A stretch of DNA of 64,000 bases from Pyxidicoccus xibeiensis (GTDB lineage: Bacteria > Myxococcota > Myxococcia > Myxococcales > Myxococcaceae): positions 124,001 through 188,000 of the forward strand of contig NZ_JAJVKV010000005.1 in NCBI RefSeq assembly GCF_024198175.1. Direction: 5' to 3'. Positions 52,601-61,640 of this stretch are shown here, one piece after another (within the stretch, counting starts at the first letter, position 1; each line of letters opens with the position of its first letter). The translations under genes and the position numbers were made by a program. Under the pieces are notes generated by a model that did no database searches, was not told the origin of the DNA, and was given only the letters and a program-made list of their open reading frames with translations.

Positions 52601-53037
52601 ACCTCGCCGCGGAAGACGGTTGTCTCGTCGGCACCGAAGCCCAGCAGGAGGCCGCCCGCCCAGGACGGGTCCGCGGGCCGCTCGGGCTCGAGGCTGACGA
52701 GGCCGGGCGGCTCCACCTCCACGTTGCGGACGCCGTGGAGCACCTTGCCCCGGTAGAGCGCGCTCTCCGCGTCGATGGCCTGGAGCAGGTCCTGGGGGAG
52801 TGGCGGAGGCGGAGGCGCCAGCGTGTCCCCGGCGAGTGCCTGCGAGCCGCTCGCGTCACGTCCGGAGACCTCCGGCCCCACCCGGAGCGAGCCCGTGGGC
52901 TCGGGCTGCTCCAGGTGCCCCGCGATTCGGATGAGCCGCTCGGCCAGGGCCCGGAGCATGTCCTGGCTGGGCACGCCCTCGGCGAGCGCCTGGGCCACGT
53001 CGCGCAGCTCCGCCGGAACAGACTCCTGTTTCCCCAT
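49660..53037 (-). CDS. Two-engine SF1 helicase, copy B
   Basis: 1125 residues, paralogue of the protein at 10940-14734. The domain order is the same: a variable N-terminus (here only about 75 residues, followed by a Pro run), a shared domain (about 80-205, with VEVEPPGLVSLEPERPADP and the VLHVDAATGRLFAQS strand pair seen in copy A as VVHLDFESGRVFASP), a UPF1/DNA2-like engine with Walker A GPPGTGKT (Lys245) and DEAG Walker B, a short linker at about 690-710, and a UvrD-like engine with Walker A GSGKTYV (Lys742), Walker B DEAQD and late motifs. Both ATPase sites look intact. It ends six bases after the stop of the spermidine-synthase-like gene and diverges from the AraC-type gene. Confidence 0.92.
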   Translation of the reverse strand: MGKQESVPAELRDVAQALAEGVPSQDMLRALAERLIRIAGHLEQPEPTGSLRVGPEVSGRDASGSQALAGDTLAPPPPPLPQDLLQAIDAESALYRGKVLHGVRNVEVEPPGLVSLEPERPADPSWAGGLLLGFGADETTVFRGEVLHVDAATGRLFAQSLGAGLDEAALAGVERWVFTPFNFSQAILAAARACAPRVARVEEALRLAEGNVLPAREASEAESKGPETVWRQPWALLWGPPGTGKTETTARLIAESLVTAPEQRILAVAPTNRAADTLAMRVARLLEEQGQLVAGGSCRVYRGGLGAGPDLLRQYPRLVQDPEFADLAVSRDAAEHRARLAEARGLSAREVAHARADAVFQRHQLVDTTAEVVRLGRPGLVVLTVHRALKLVSELDGQEHFWRLIIDEAGMVPRAAAALLAPLAKTVFLAGDPKQLGPISAAEGEQASVRRWLRASPMSHLKDAGRDSQASHVLLLRTQHRMHPDISAVVSHFAYEGMLEDGEGPRTRAPRTVPPPFPTVRAGWVVLDSAGIADKDLHAERGPRGRGYLRKASGELALKLAGPAVRAKLKVLVVTPYRAQAEWLRKEAANRRLDITVFAASTVHRQQGTEYDVVMVDTVNAGRPFASNELTAMLNVAASRAREYLFVLASRAEAHAHVPWRLLSKLQPLMVRATQEPLRWATLPELKPRRMAPSRPAPRGVADEIQAWREGGNLATHEQRALSERRVTEGHHVVRGVAGSGKTYVLVRWAARFLREHPAARVLITFFNRSLASLIRRLLREALLEQGTPEAVDAVLARAAILNADKEGLKRAADYDAIFVDEAQDLEAEQLVALHGAVKPIASRNGGPPARPLFLFLDDSQNIYGRSTLEEMRASLPRDLSFAGRVRVLRESYRSTRQVLELAFNVVLDPLGRHSEANPGMREFMRTRELVEHRLVEEPRGPGEVFHVGFTEREGTVPVVKGLASPEAEHAWLVGELRRILSEGVKPADVLVVALQGTHRYAEALKSAGLHAVAYGGKSGARPESFPPEGADHVRVTTIMSSKGHESPFVFFVGVEDLDDIAWLMKDRPRKDAREMERTRRSLFYVAATRATLRQYVSGLAHARFVRVAQAYAQLLEGVRVTDGA

Positions 53038-53280
53038 GAAGACCCATTGTCGGCCCCCACCCGCGTCGGGTCCAGAGGGGGCCTCGGGCCGGCGCCCGGC
53101 TCAGGTGCCGGTGCGAAGCTCGCTGGAGGCGAAGGTCCGGAGTCCTGTCTGTCTTTGCATTCAATGGGTGGCGCTCGACTCCGGCCACGGCCCCCGCCCC
53201 CCGCGCTCCAGGATTGCGTGGGCCGCCGCCGGCCGCGATGCTGCGGCGGGCATGGCCCGTCCCACGAAGGAGGTCCGAGC

Positions 53281-54057
53281 GTGAGCAGGCCCCAGGAGTG
53301 GAAGGGGCGGCTGTTCTTCGGCCCCCGGCAGCTGATGTACGCCGGGCCGGCGGGGCAGACGCACCCGCATGCACACCACACCTTCCAGCTCCTCCTGGCC
53401 TTCGGAGCGCCGGTGGTCCTCAGGGACCGGCATCAGCGTGAGGCCGCATGTCACGCGGCGGTGGTGCCTCCAGACACCGAGCACGCGGTGGTGGGGCCGG
53501 TGGGGCTCGCGGTGATTCTGCACCTCGCGCCGGATGACATCGTGGGCCGCCAGCTGCGGACGCTGGGCATCGGCGACACTGTAGAGGCGTGGCAGCAGGC
53601 AGGGGCCCCCCTGCTCGGGTGTGGAGCAGGCGGGATGCCGCGGACCTGGTCCGACGCCGAGTCCCTCGCACAGGCCATGGCGCGGGCGCTCCAGGCCGAG
53701 GCGGGTCCTCCGGTGCCCTCCCACCCGGCGGTGAAGAAGCTCCTGCGCCTCCTGCCGGACGTGCTGGAGGAGGACGTCCGCGTGTCCGCGCTCGCGCCCC
53801 GGGTGGGGCTGTCGCCGGGGCGGCTGTCCCATCTGTTCGGAGAGGAGGTGGGCCTTCCGCTGCGCCCGTACATCCTGTGGCTTCGCCTGCGGCGCGCGGC
53901 GGAGCACCTGAAGCACGGCGCCCCGGTGACGCAGGCGGCGCATGCCGCGGGCTTCACGGACAGCGCGCACCTGAGCCACGCCTTCCGCCGCACCTTCGGC
54001 CTCACCCCCACGGAGATTGCCGGCGTGGTGGAGTGGGTCCTCCCGCCACCGGAGTAG
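53281..54057 (+). CDS. AraC-family transcriptional regulator
   Basis: 258 residues from a GTG at 53281, chosen because AAGGAGG lies eight bases upstream; no ATG is close. The N-terminal part is a cupin-like ligand domain (GQTHPHAHHTFQLLLAFGAP). The C-terminal 100 residues are two AraC helix-turn-helix units: VRVSALAPRVGLSPGRLSHLF, then VTQAAHAAGFTDSAHLSHAFRRTFGLTPTE. The DUF3703 gene starts 74 bases downstream in the same direction, a common pairing, so the AraC protein may control it. The 243-base gap to the divergent helicase probably holds its promoter. Confidence 0.94.
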   Translation: MSRPQEWKGRLFFGPRQLMYAGPAGQTHPHAHHTFQLLLAFGAPVVLRDRHQREAACHAAVVPPDTEHAVVGPVGLAVILHLAPDDIVGRQLRTLGIGDTVEAWQQAGAPLLGCGAGGMPRTWSDAESLAQAMARALQAEAGPPVPSHPAVKKLLRLLPDVLEEDVRVSALAPRVGLSPGRLSHLFGEEVGLPLRPYILWLRLRRAAEHLKHGAPVTQAAHAAGFTDSAHLSHAFRRTFGLTPTEIAGVVEWVLPPPE

Positions 54058-54131
54058 CGCGTTCTTACAAGCCGCCGGCTTCCGCTCGCGACACCCTGGG
54101 CTCCTCTTCAAGAAGCAGGAAGGAGGAACCG

Positions 54132-54479
54132 ATGTCCATGAAGCCGAAGCTGCGCGCCGCCTTCGAGGCGGAGCTCCAGGAAGCCACCCGGGCCGAGGCT
54201 CGAGCGGACCTCACGCTCGCCTGGCGCCACCTGGAGCGGGCCCACATCCTGAGTCAGGCCCATGCGGGGCCCCATGTCCGCTCCCACTGCCGCATGTTCG
54301 CCTTCGGCTGGCGGCGGCGGGACGTGCGGGAGCTCGTGGGTCAGGCGGTCCGCATCGTCGTGGCCGGGCCGGGCTCCTGGCTGGGCCGGGCGCCGCTCGG
54401 CAACACCGGCGGCGCCAACGTGGGCATCCTCACGCCCATGCCTATGCCCGAGGACCTGCGGGCGCTGCTGGACGGTTGA
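54132..54479 (+). CDS. DUF3703 protein
   Basis: 115 residues with an excellent ribosome site (AGGAGGAACCG before the ATG at 54132). It is a small helical protein of the DUF3703 family: ARADLTLAWRHLERAHILSQ, then SHCRMFAFGWRRRDVRELVG and the family's closing motif [20 protein letters not shown]. No function is known; members are often next to AraC regulators or metal-resistance genes. Its last 38 bases overlap the converging chemoreceptor gene. Confidence 0.9.
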   Translation: MSMKPKLRAAFEAELQEATRAEARADLTLAWRHLERAHILSQAHAGPHVRSHCRMFAFGWRRRDVRELVGQAVRIVVAGPGSWLGRAPLGNTGGANVGILTPMPMPEDLRALLDG

Positions 54480-56646
54480 CGCCGTCGCCGTGCTCCACCT
54501 TGAGCGTCTGGGCGGCCATGCCGGACATGCTCGCGGCCAGCGACTGCACGGACTTGGTGACGTCCTGCGTCTCCTGGACCGTCTTGAGCGTGCGGTGCAT
54601 CTGCCCGGACAGCTCCTTGATGGCCTCGGCCATCTGCCGGGTGCCCTCGTCCTGGGCGCTGACCGCGGCGGTGATCTGCCGCATGCTGGCGCTGGTGTCG
54701 GCGATGATTTCGGCCAGCTTCTGCAGCTGGGCGCCGGACGTCCGCACCGCGTCGAGGCTCTGCTGGACGCGCTCGTCGCCCTGCTCGCTGGAGCGGGCCG
54801 CCTCGCGCATGCTCTTGCTCACGCTGTCGAGCACCGCGCGGATGCGGTGGGTGGCCTGGATGGACTGGTCGGCCAGGCTGCGCATCTCCCGCGCCACCAC
54901 GCCAAAGCCCTTGCCGCTGTCGCCGCTGCGCGCCGCCTCAATCGCCGCGTTGATGGCCAGCATGTTGGACTGGTCGGCCAGGTCCTTCACGTCGTCGACG
55001 ATGCCGCCCACCTCGCGGGTGCGCGCGTCCAGCGCGAGGATGCGCCGGGCCATCTCGGACACCTCGGTGCGGATGTCGGCCAGGTCCGCCACCGTGCTCT
55101 CCACGGCCGCGGCGCCCTCGCGCCCCACCTGCTCCGCGCTCTCCGCGGACGCCGCGAGCATGCTGGCCTTCTCGGCGGTCAGCTGCGACGTGCGGCGGAT
55201 CTCCTGCACCGTCTGGTTGGCCTGGTTGAGCGCCACCGCCTGCCGGCTGACGCCCGCGGCCTGCTCGTCGCTGGACGAGCGCAGCTGCTGCACCACGGTG
55301 GCCAGCTCTCCGGCGCCGTTCTGCATGCGCTCGGCCAGCTGGCGGACCTCCTGCTGCCGCGCCTCCAGCTGGCGGGTGTGCGTCTCCAGCGAGCGGATCA
55401 CCTCCATGGAGCGGCGCGCGACGATGGCGACCAGCGACAGCGTGAGCGCGAGGTACCCCCAGTGGGTGACGTTGCCGAGCGACCACGTCACCGCGCCGAT
55501 GACGGGCAGCAGGGTGATGACGAGCGACAGGACCAGGCCGGCCAGGCCGAAGACGAAGAGGCGGGCGTCGGGGTTGCCCTTCACCGCCTCCCGGCTGGTG
55601 ACGAAGACGTTGCCCAGCATGAGCAGCAGCGACACGGGCAGGAACACGCCCAGCAGCTGCTGGCCGGTGCCCATGTCCACCAGGGTGATGAAGGCGCAGA
55701 GCGCGGAGACGATGGACAGCCCCATCGTCGCCCGCTGGTACCAGCCAAGCCGCTTGTCCAGGATGGCGTCGGAGATGAACTCCATCAGGCCGGCCTGGAG
55801 GCAGAAGATGCCCAGCGTCATGCCCAGCGTGCTGCCGGCTCCCGCGCTCCACAGCTCCGCGGCCAGCCCGCTCAGGCTGATGAGCACCATGCCGCCGCTG
55901 CACGCGAACACCGCCAGCCCCGCGAGCATCCGCCGCCGCGAGTGCAGCAGGAAGGAGCCGGCCGCGGCGGCGCCCACGGTGAGCAGCAGGATGCCCATGA
56001 CGAACGGCGCCTGGCCCTGGCGCGACGCCTCCGCGAGCAGCTCATGCCGCGAGCCCACGCGCACGTCCTGGCTCACGCCGATGGCGGGCTTCGAGGACTG
56101 GATGCGCAGCAGCACGCGTCCGCCGAGCGCCGAGCGGGGCAGCGGCAGCAGGTGCCACGCCAGGTTCTCCGAGACTTCGTGGCCGTCCGGGTCCAGCTTG
56201 CCGCTCGCGTAGAGGCGCTGGCCATTCGAGTAGACCTCGATGGCGCTGGCGACCTCGCCCAGGAAGAGGGCCGGCTCCGCCCAGTCGCCCGCGGGTAGGG
56301 GGACGCTGAGCCACACCATGTTCTTGCCGTCGCGGCCCGGAGGCGACTGGAGCGCCTCCACGGGGCGCCAGGCCCCCGTCTCGCCCGTCTCCTTCGCCCA
56401 GGCGGGCACGCCGTCCGAGCCCACGGGTGAATCTCCCCAGCGGTAGCGCCACCCCTCGAGCGCGGGCGTGCCGGCTCCGGGAGACGCGGCGTCGGCCGGA
56501 GCGTGCGGGGAGAGCAGCACGAGCAGCACGACCAGGAAGCCGAGCGGGTGGAGGAGGCGCGAGGGCCGGAAAGAGGGCTCGTGCTGAAGTCGGACGGAGT
56601 CGGCGACAGAAGGCGAGCGAGCAGGGCAACAGCGGAAGGCGGCCAT
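54442..56646 (-). CDS. 7TMR-DISM sensor with chemoreceptor signalling domain
   Basis: 734 residues from the ATG at 56646. A signal sequence (about 31-53) is followed by a periplasmic DISM extracellular domain (about 55-190: [40 protein letters not shown]). Seven membrane helices lie between about 205 and 405, and a coiled coil leads to a methyl-accepting chemotaxis signalling domain. Its hairpin tip is [20 protein letters not shown], which lacks the classic EIAAQTNLLALNA sequence but keeps the pattern, with [20 protein letters not shown] following. It should sense an outside ligand and control a CheA kinase. No che genes are next to it. An orphan receptor of this shape is common in myxobacteria. 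Confidence 0.92.
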   Translation of the reverse strand: MAAFRCCPARSPSVADSVRLQHEPSFRPSRLLHPLGFLVVLLVLLSPHAPADAASPGAGTPALEGWRYRWGDSPVGSDGVPAWAKETGETGAWRPVEALQSPPGRDGKNMVWLSVPLPAGDWAEPALFLGEVASAIEVYSNGQRLYASGKLDPDGHEVSENLAWHLLPLPRSALGGRVLLRIQSSKPAIGVSQDVRVGSRHELLAEASRQGQAPFVMGILLLTVGAAAAGSFLLHSRRRMLAGLAVFACSGGMVLISLSGLAAELWSAGAGSTLGMTLGIFCLQAGLMEFISDAILDKRLGWYQRATMGLSIVSALCAFITLVDMGTGQQLLGVFLPVSLLLMLGNVFVTSREAVKGNPDARLFVFGLAGLVLSLVITLLPVIGAVTWSLGNVTHWGYLALTLSLVAIVARRSMEVIRSLETHTRQLEARQQEVRQLAERMQNGAGELATVVQQLRSSSDEQAAGVSRQAVALNQANQTVQEIRRTSQLTAEKASMLAASAESAEQVGREGAAAVESTVADLADIRTEVSEMARRILALDARTREVGGIVDDVKDLADQSNMLAINAAIEAARSGDSGKGFGVVAREMRSLADQSIQATHRIRAVLDSVSKSMREAARSSEQGDERVQQSLDAVRTSGAQLQKLAEIIADTSASMRQITAAVSAQDEGTRQMAEAIKELSGQMHRTLKTVQETQDVTKSVQSLAASMSGMAAQTLKVEHGDGVNRPAAPAGPRA

Positions 56647-57007
56647 GGAGGGCTCCCATGCTCCAGTGCCAGGGGGCCGTCTGTAAATAGGGGTCCCCCA
56701 AGTCTGACTCGCTTTCCAGGCTTGACGCCGCTCGCGGGGGCGCGGGGGTGGGCATGCCGCGAAGCGACATGGGCCCGACACGTCGCACTGAGTCGCGGCG
56801 AACCCTGTCTGGACCTCGGAGCACTTGGCCGCGCCCTGGGGCGATGTTATGCGCCTCGGCGCCGGTGTCTGTCCTTGGTGCCCCTTCCTGACACCTGTCA
56901 GGCATTGTCCCATCCGGCGTCCACACGGCCGCGAAGCAATTCCGCCCGGGAGGCGTGGGGTGGATTGACCCCGGTTTGTCGCTCCCGGACGCAGACCTGG
57001 AGCCCGC
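56647..57007. other. 361-base divergent region with a dyad
   Basis: Gene-free stretch between the chemoreceptor and the M16 peptidase. It holds the dyad CCTGACA-CC-TGTCAGG (56887-56902), a probable protein-binding site for one of the two genes, and a TTGACC at about 56964 that might be a -35 for the peptidase. No other structure stood out. Confidence 0.55.
56887..56902. promoter_or_regulatory. Operator-like dyad
   Basis: CCTGACA (56887-56893), CC, TGTCAGG (56896-56902): perfect 7-bp arms in a divergent promoter region, 105 bases before the M16 gene start. Confidence 0.45.
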
Positions 57008-59773
57008 ATGTCCTTCCGAAACCGCTTCCGTCGTCCGTCGCGCGGGCCCCGTGCCGCGTGGGGCGGTGTGCTCCTCTCCGTGTTGCTGGGGGCGTGCGCC
57101 ACGCTGCCGCCGCGCGGGCAGGTCGTCATGCGTGACGTGTCCTTCCCGCTGCGCGACTTCCGCCTGCCCTCGGGGCTGCGGGTGGTGGTGGAGCAGGACC
57201 CGCGCGCTCCGGTGGTGGCGGTGGTGGCGGTGGTGGGGGTCGGCGGCTCCGGCGACCCCTCCGGCAAGGAGGGCCTGGCGCACGTGGTGGAGCACCTGGC
57301 CTTCCGCGCGCGCCACGCGGGCAGCCCTTCCGTGTGGACGCGGTTGGAGACGGCGGGCGCGGGCCATGTCAACGCCGCCACCGGGCTGGACTACACGGCC
57401 TACATGACGCTCGCCCCGAAGGAGTCGCTGCCAGCCCTCCTGACGCTGGCGGGGCAGCAGCTGTCCGCGCCGCTGGCGGGCCTCACCCCGGAGGTGTTCG
57501 GGGTGGAGCGCGAGGTGGTGCGCAACGAGCTGCGCGAGCGCAACGAGACGGGCTACGTGGGCCAGGTCTTCAGCTGGGTGCATGCGGCCTCCTTCCCGGC
57601 GGAGCACCCCTACGCCCGCCCCGTCATCGGCACGCACGACACCCTGTCCGCCCTCACGCTGGCGGACGCGCAGCGCTTCACGCGCACGCACTACCGGCCG
57701 GACAACGTGACGCTGGTCATCGCGGGGGACGTGGACCTGACCTCCATGGACTCGCTGCTCCAGCAGCACCTGCCGCCCGCGTGGATGGGCACCGGCGCGC
57801 CGCTGGCCGTGGACCCGCGCCTGCCCGCCAGCCCCGCCCAACCTCCGCTGGCCCCCGCCCCGAAGGCCATGCGGGTGTACGAGGCGGCGGTGCCCACGCC
57901 GGAGCTGTACCTGTCCTGGGTGCTGCCGCGTGGCTTCGAGGAGGCCAGCGCCATCCACGACTTCGTCAACGACAGCCTCGAGCGCAACCTGTGGCGCTCG
58001 CTCCAGAACGACGGTGACATCGCCGGCATCTCCACCAACCTGGTGCCCGGCACGCGCGCGTCGCTGCTGGTGGTGCGCGTGCAGCTCAGCAGGGGCGACC
58101 ACCCGGACCGCTCGGTGGTGAAGGTGCTGGACCAGGTCCACCGGGCCTGGTCTCCGTCCCAGGACATGGGGGAGGCGGCAGGCGTCCTCGGCCGCGAGGT
58201 CGACTTCCAGGCCCTGCGCCGCACCGTCGTCACCGGCATGGTGCTGGAGTCGGAGCACCTCCTGTCCCGCACCGTGCGCCGCGCGCTGCTCACGCACTTC
58301 ACCCTCGACGCGCGTTCCTACACGCGCTCGCAGCTGGCGCTGATGGCGCTCGGCGGTAGCAAGGTGACGGACTTCGCCTACCAGTGGCTGCAGCGGGAGC
58401 GCGCGCGCGTCATCCTGGTGCGGCCCGGTGAGAGCGGCGGGGCGGTGGTGGCCCCGGCCGCCCGGCTCCCGGACGAGCCCCTGGCCGACTCCAGCCACGC
58501 GCGTGTCACGCCGTCCATGCTCACGGCCGCCTCCGGGCCCGTGCACACGGTGAAGCTCGACAATGGCCTGGAGGTGCTGCTCGCCCCGCGCCCGGGCCTC
58601 CCGGTGGTACGCGTGGGCGCGGCGCTGGGGGGCGGCTCTTCCCACGGCACGGTTCCCGGCGTGGCGGAGCTGGCCTGGTGGGGCGCCTTCCGCGAGTCCA
58701 ACTTCGAGGGACACGAGAGTGACTGGGGCCTGCACGGCTCCCGGAAGCTCGAGCGGGACCACGTGCGCATCGACCTGGCGGGGACCTCCGGCAACGTGGG
58801 CAACATGCTGGCGATGCTGACCGAGCAGCTGTCCTCCACGCGCACCTCGGAGGCCTTCGTGCGCTTCCTGCGCGAGCAGGTGCTGCCGTGGCGCGAGGCG
58901 GTGGACTCGCGTCCGGAGGTCCAGGCCCAGCGGGCGCTGCTGGGCGCGCTCTACGGCACGCACGCCTACGCGCGCGAGGCCACCGGCGCGGAGATGGCGC
59001 GGGTGTCCTGGTCCGAGGCCGGCGACTGGCTGGAGGACGTCTACCGCCCGGGCAACACGGTGGTTGTCATCGCTGGCGAGTTCGACGTGAAGGAAGTGGA
59101 GGCGCTGGCGCGCAGGTACCTGGGCGGCTGGAGCCGCGGCGAGCCCCGCCCGGTGGCCCTGCCCGGTGAGCCGGCGCTGCCCGCGGCCTCCGCACGGCCT
59201 CGCACCCTCCTCACCCCGCGCCCCAAGGCCACGCAAGGCCAGGTCCAGCTCGCGTGCCGGCTGCCGGCCGCCACGCCCGAGTCGGAGGCGCGCTATGCGC
59301 TGATGGAGGAGCTGCTGGGCGGCCAGTCCATGCACGAGCTGCGCTCGCAGCGGGGGGCCACCTACGGCTTCCATGCCAGCACCTGGCTGGCCCGGGGCGG
59401 TGCGGCCCACCTGCTGGTGGAGGGCGTGGTGGACGCGCCGCGCGTGGCGGAGGGCCTCGGCTCCGTCAAGCAGGCGCTGGCCGCGTTCGCGAAGGAAGTC
59501 ACGCCGGAGCAGCTGGAGGACGCCCGCGCGCGGCTGCTCGCGCGGCAGAGCGTCTCGTTCCTCACCTCGGCGCACTGGGTCGATGCGCTGCTGGAGGCGC
59601 GCGTCCAGGGCTTCCAGCCGGACGCCGTGGCGCGGCGGCCCGCGCACGTCCAGGCGGTGACGGCGGACGCGCTGCGCCGGGAGTTCGCCGGCTGCCTCGA
59701 GCGCCTGGTGGTGGGCATCACCGCCGACGAGGGCCAGGCCCGGCCCGCGCTCCAGGCCCTGTCCCAGCCCTGA
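57008..59773 (+). CDS. M16 family zinc metallopeptidase, two-repeat lipoprotein
   Basis: 921 residues. A lipoprotein signal (LLSVLLGAC, Cys30) precedes two M16 halves. The first (about 45-470) has the inverted zinc motif HVVEH (His92, Glu95, His96) and the distal Glu in VVRNELRERNE (about 174), so it is catalytic. The second half (about 500-915) has the fold (VHTVKLDNGLEVLLAPRPGL) but no HxxEH, so it is structural, as in many two-domain M16 peptidases such as pitrilysin relatives. It should degrade peptides in the periplasm or at the inner face of the outer membrane. The length fits a 'PqqL/insulinase-like' protein. Confidence 0.94.
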   Translation: MSFRNRFRRPSRGPRAAWGGVLLSVLLGACATLPPRGQVVMRDVSFPLRDFRLPSGLRVVVEQDPRAPVVAVVAVVGVGGSGDPSGKEGLAHVVEHLAFRARHAGSPSVWTRLETAGAGHVNAATGLDYTAYMTLAPKESLPALLTLAGQQLSAPLAGLTPEVFGVEREVVRNELRERNETGYVGQVFSWVHAASFPAEHPYARPVIGTHDTLSALTLADAQRFTRTHYRPDNVTLVIAGDVDLTSMDSLLQQHLPPAWMGTGAPLAVDPRLPASPAQPPLAPAPKAMRVYEAAVPTPELYLSWVLPRGFEEASAIHDFVNDSLERNLWRSLQNDGDIAGISTNLVPGTRASLLVVRVQLSRGDHPDRSVVKVLDQVHRAWSPSQDMGEAAGVLGREVDFQALRRTVVTGMVLESEHLLSRTVRRALLTHFTLDARSYTRSQLALMALGGSKVTDFAYQWLQRERARVILVRPGESGGAVVAPAARLPDEPLADSSHARVTPSMLTAASGPVHTVKLDNGLEVLLAPRPGLPVVRVGAALGGGSSHGTVPGVAELAWWGAFRESNFEGHESDWGLHGSRKLERDHVRIDLAGTSGNVGNMLAMLTEQLSSTRTSEAFVRFLREQVLPWREAVDSRPEVQAQRALLGALYGTHAYAREATGAEMARVSWSEAGDWLEDVYRPGNTVVVIAGEFDVKEVEALARRYLGGWSRGEPRPVALPGEPALPAASARPRTLLTPRPKATQGQVQLACRLPAATPESEARYALMEELLGGQSMHELRSQRGATYGFHASTWLARGGAAHLLVEGVVDAPRVAEGLGSVKQALAAFAKEVTPEQLEDARARLLARQSVSFLTSAHWVDALLEARVQGFQPDAVARRPAHVQAVTADALRREFAGCLERLVVGITADEGQARPALQALSQP

Positions 59774-59894
59774 CGCTCCCTGCTCCCTCGCCCGCTCCCC
59801 GTTCGTCCCGTCGAGGGCCAGGCAGGGCGTCCGCTACCACGGGCCGGGCTGCCTACCTTCGGGCGAGCGGGGTACGGACAGCAGGGGAGGCCGC

Positions 59895-60767
59895 ATGAAG
59901 TGGCAGGGAGGACGTCGCAGCTCGAATGTCGAGGACCGCCGGGGCAGTGGCGTGGGCCGGCCGCTGGCGGTGGGCGGAGGGGCCGCGTCCATCGTGGTGG
60001 CGCTGCTGGTGATGCTGCTCGGAGGGGACCCCTCGGACGTGATTTCCGGGGGCGGGCAGGACCCCTACACGGGCACGGGCACGGGCGGCTCGGGCCAGCC
60101 GGTGGACCCGCGGCAGGAGGAGCTCAAGGACTTCGTGTCCGTCGTCCTGGCGGACACGGAGGACACCTGGCCCGGCCTGCTGCGGCCGCTCGGCGTGCAG
60201 TACGCGCAGCCGCGCCTGGTGCTCTTCTCGGACGCGGTGCAGTCCGCGTGTGGCACGCAGGACAGCGCGGTGGGGCCGTTCTACTGCCCGCCGGATCAGC
60301 GCGTGTACCTGGACCTGGAGTTCTTCAACGAGCTGGACCGCCGCTTCGGCGCGCCGGGTGACTTCGCGCAGGCGTACGTGGTGGCGCACGAGGTGGGGCA
60401 CCACGTGCAGAACCTCCTGGGCATCTCCGACGAGGTCCACGCGCGGCGCTCCCGCCTGTCCGAGCGCGAGGCCAACGCGCTGTCCGTGCTCCAGGAGCTC
60501 CAGGCGGACTGCTTCGCCGGCATCTGGGCCCACCACGCGCAGCGCCAGCGGCAGGTGCTGGAGCAGGGCGACGTGGAGGAGGGGCTGGGCGCGGCGACGG
60601 CCATCGGTGACGACACGCTCCAGCGCCGCGCGCGCGGCCGCGTCGTCCCGGAGTCCTTCACCCACGGCTCCTCGGCGCAGCGCGTGTTCTGGTTCCGCCG
60701 CGGGCTGGAGCAGGGCACCGTGCAGGCGTGTGACACCTTCAGCGCCAACGCGCCCAAGGGCCCCTGA
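59895..60767 (+). CDS. ypfJ: YpfJ-type neutral zinc metallopeptidase
   Basis: 290 residues. The N-terminus reads MKWQGGRRSSNVEDRRG, a hallmark of the YpfJ/Zn_peptidase_2 family, followed by a membrane helix (about 29-43) and a Gly/Pro linker. The catalytic region has the zinc motif HEVGHHVQ (His165, Glu166, His169), and the third zinc ligand is probably the Glu in LQADCFAGIWAHH. Two Cys, one in SACGTQD and one in YCPPDQ, are conserved in the family. It is anchored in the inner membrane with the catalytic part outside. The substrate is unknown. Confidence 0.95.
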   Translation: MKWQGGRRSSNVEDRRGSGVGRPLAVGGGAASIVVALLVMLLGGDPSDVISGGGQDPYTGTGTGGSGQPVDPRQEELKDFVSVVLADTEDTWPGLLRPLGVQYAQPRLVLFSDAVQSACGTQDSAVGPFYCPPDQRVYLDLEFFNELDRRFGAPGDFAQAYVVAHEVGHHVQNLLGISDEVHARRSRLSEREANALSVLQELQADCFAGIWAHHAQRQRQVLEQGDVEEGLGAATAIGDDTLQRRARGRVVPESFTHGSSAQRVFWFRRGLEQGTVQACDTFSANAPKGP

Positions 60768-60868
60768 GGCCGCCGCGGGCCGTCACAACCCCCGGGCGCC
60801 GACTCCGCCCCCCGTGAATCCAGGGCCCCCGCCGGACACCCGGCCGGGGCCTTTTCACGGAGGCATTC

Positions 60869-61537
60869 ATGCCCGGAGTCCTGAAAGGTTTCCTCACGTT
60901 TCTCGTCTCGGCCGTCCTCTCCACGCTGACGCTGCTGCTCGTCAGCCTGCTCACGGGGGGCGCGCTACCCACCTCGGTGGCGGTGCTGCTCGGCCTGGGG
61001 CTGGGCGGAGGCTACGGCCTGGAGGCCGGCGCGCTGGCCAGCTACGACCTGGACACCGGGAAGGGGTGGCTGGAGCTGCTCGTGGACACCACGTGGAGCC
61101 TGCCCAACACCCTCTTCGGCTTCGTCTTCGGCAACCTCATCTATCTCTGGTTCGGAGACCTCTCGAAGCGTGAGTCCGAGGGCCGGGGCTGGGTCGTCTA
61201 CCTGCCCTCGGGCCCGGGGACGGGCTTCGGCCACGACGTGCTCCAGACGCTGGGCACGGTGAACCTGGGCGGCGCCGGCCTGCACGAGAAGGTCCACGTG
61301 CTCCAGGCGCGAATCCTCGGGCCGCTCTACCTGCCCTTCGTGGCCTTCTCGTACATCCTCACTTTCACCCTGCAGGTGCTGTGGACGGTGACGCTCGGCG
61401 GGCTGCTGAAGCTGCTCGGCGTCCGGGACACGCCGTACTTCCGGCCGCCGGACCGCTCGGCCGTCGGCGGCTTCTTCGGCTGGGTCTACTTCGCGACGCC
61501 GATTGAACTCTGGGCCTACGCCACCGAGCACCGCTGA
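60869..61537 (+). CDS. Membrane protein with HExxH-like motif
   Basis: 222 residues. Two hydrophobic segments near the start (about 8-30 and 33-55), another around 82-96, and one at about 153-180 indicate four membrane passes. Between the third and fourth is GLHEKVHVLQARILGPLYLP: His139-Glu140-x-x-His143 followed by a pattern reminiscent of membrane zinc proteases ('HE.GH.LQ...LGP.YLP'). A late ELWAYATEHR could supply a third ligand. The GH of the standard motif is VH here. I infer a metalloprotease-like fold but cannot be sure it is active. Located 101 bases after the ypfJ-type gene. Confidence 0.75.
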   Translation: MPGVLKGFLTFLVSAVLSTLTLLLVSLLTGGALPTSVAVLLGLGLGGGYGLEAGALASYDLDTGKGWLELLVDTTWSLPNTLFGFVFGNLIYLWFGDLSKRESEGRGWVVYLPSGPGTGFGHDVLQTLGTVNLGGAGLHEKVHVLQARILGPLYLPFVAFSYILTFTLQVLWTVTLGGLLKLLGVRDTPYFRPPDRSAVGGFFGWVYFATPIELWAYATEHR

Positions 61538-61562
61538 GGCTCCACTCGCACTTTCCGTTGCC

Positions 61563-61591
61563 TTGACGATTCATCCGCCATAACGGATATT
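61563..61591 (+). promoter_or_regulatory. Probable promoter of the small ORF and XRE-cupin gene
   Basis: TTGACG (61563-61568), 17 bases, GATATT (61586-61591): five and four matches to consensus. The -10 overlaps the right arm of the first of two similar dyads listed next. Confidence 0.5.
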
Positions 61592-61613
61592 GCTCCCATC
61601 CGTTTTGGCGGAA
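61573..61613 (+). promoter_or_regulatory. Two operator-like dyads ATCCG-N6-CGGA
   Basis: ATCCGCCATAACGGAT (61573-61588) and ATCCGTTTTGGCGGAA (61598-61613) share the form ATCCG-N6-CGGA[T/A] and start 25 bases apart. They lie across and just after the probable -10, the expected place for repressor sites. The XRE-type protein encoded just downstream is the obvious candidate to bind them. Confidence 0.55.
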
Positions 61614-61640
61614 TTCCGTCCGGTAACCCAGAGGCCCCCC

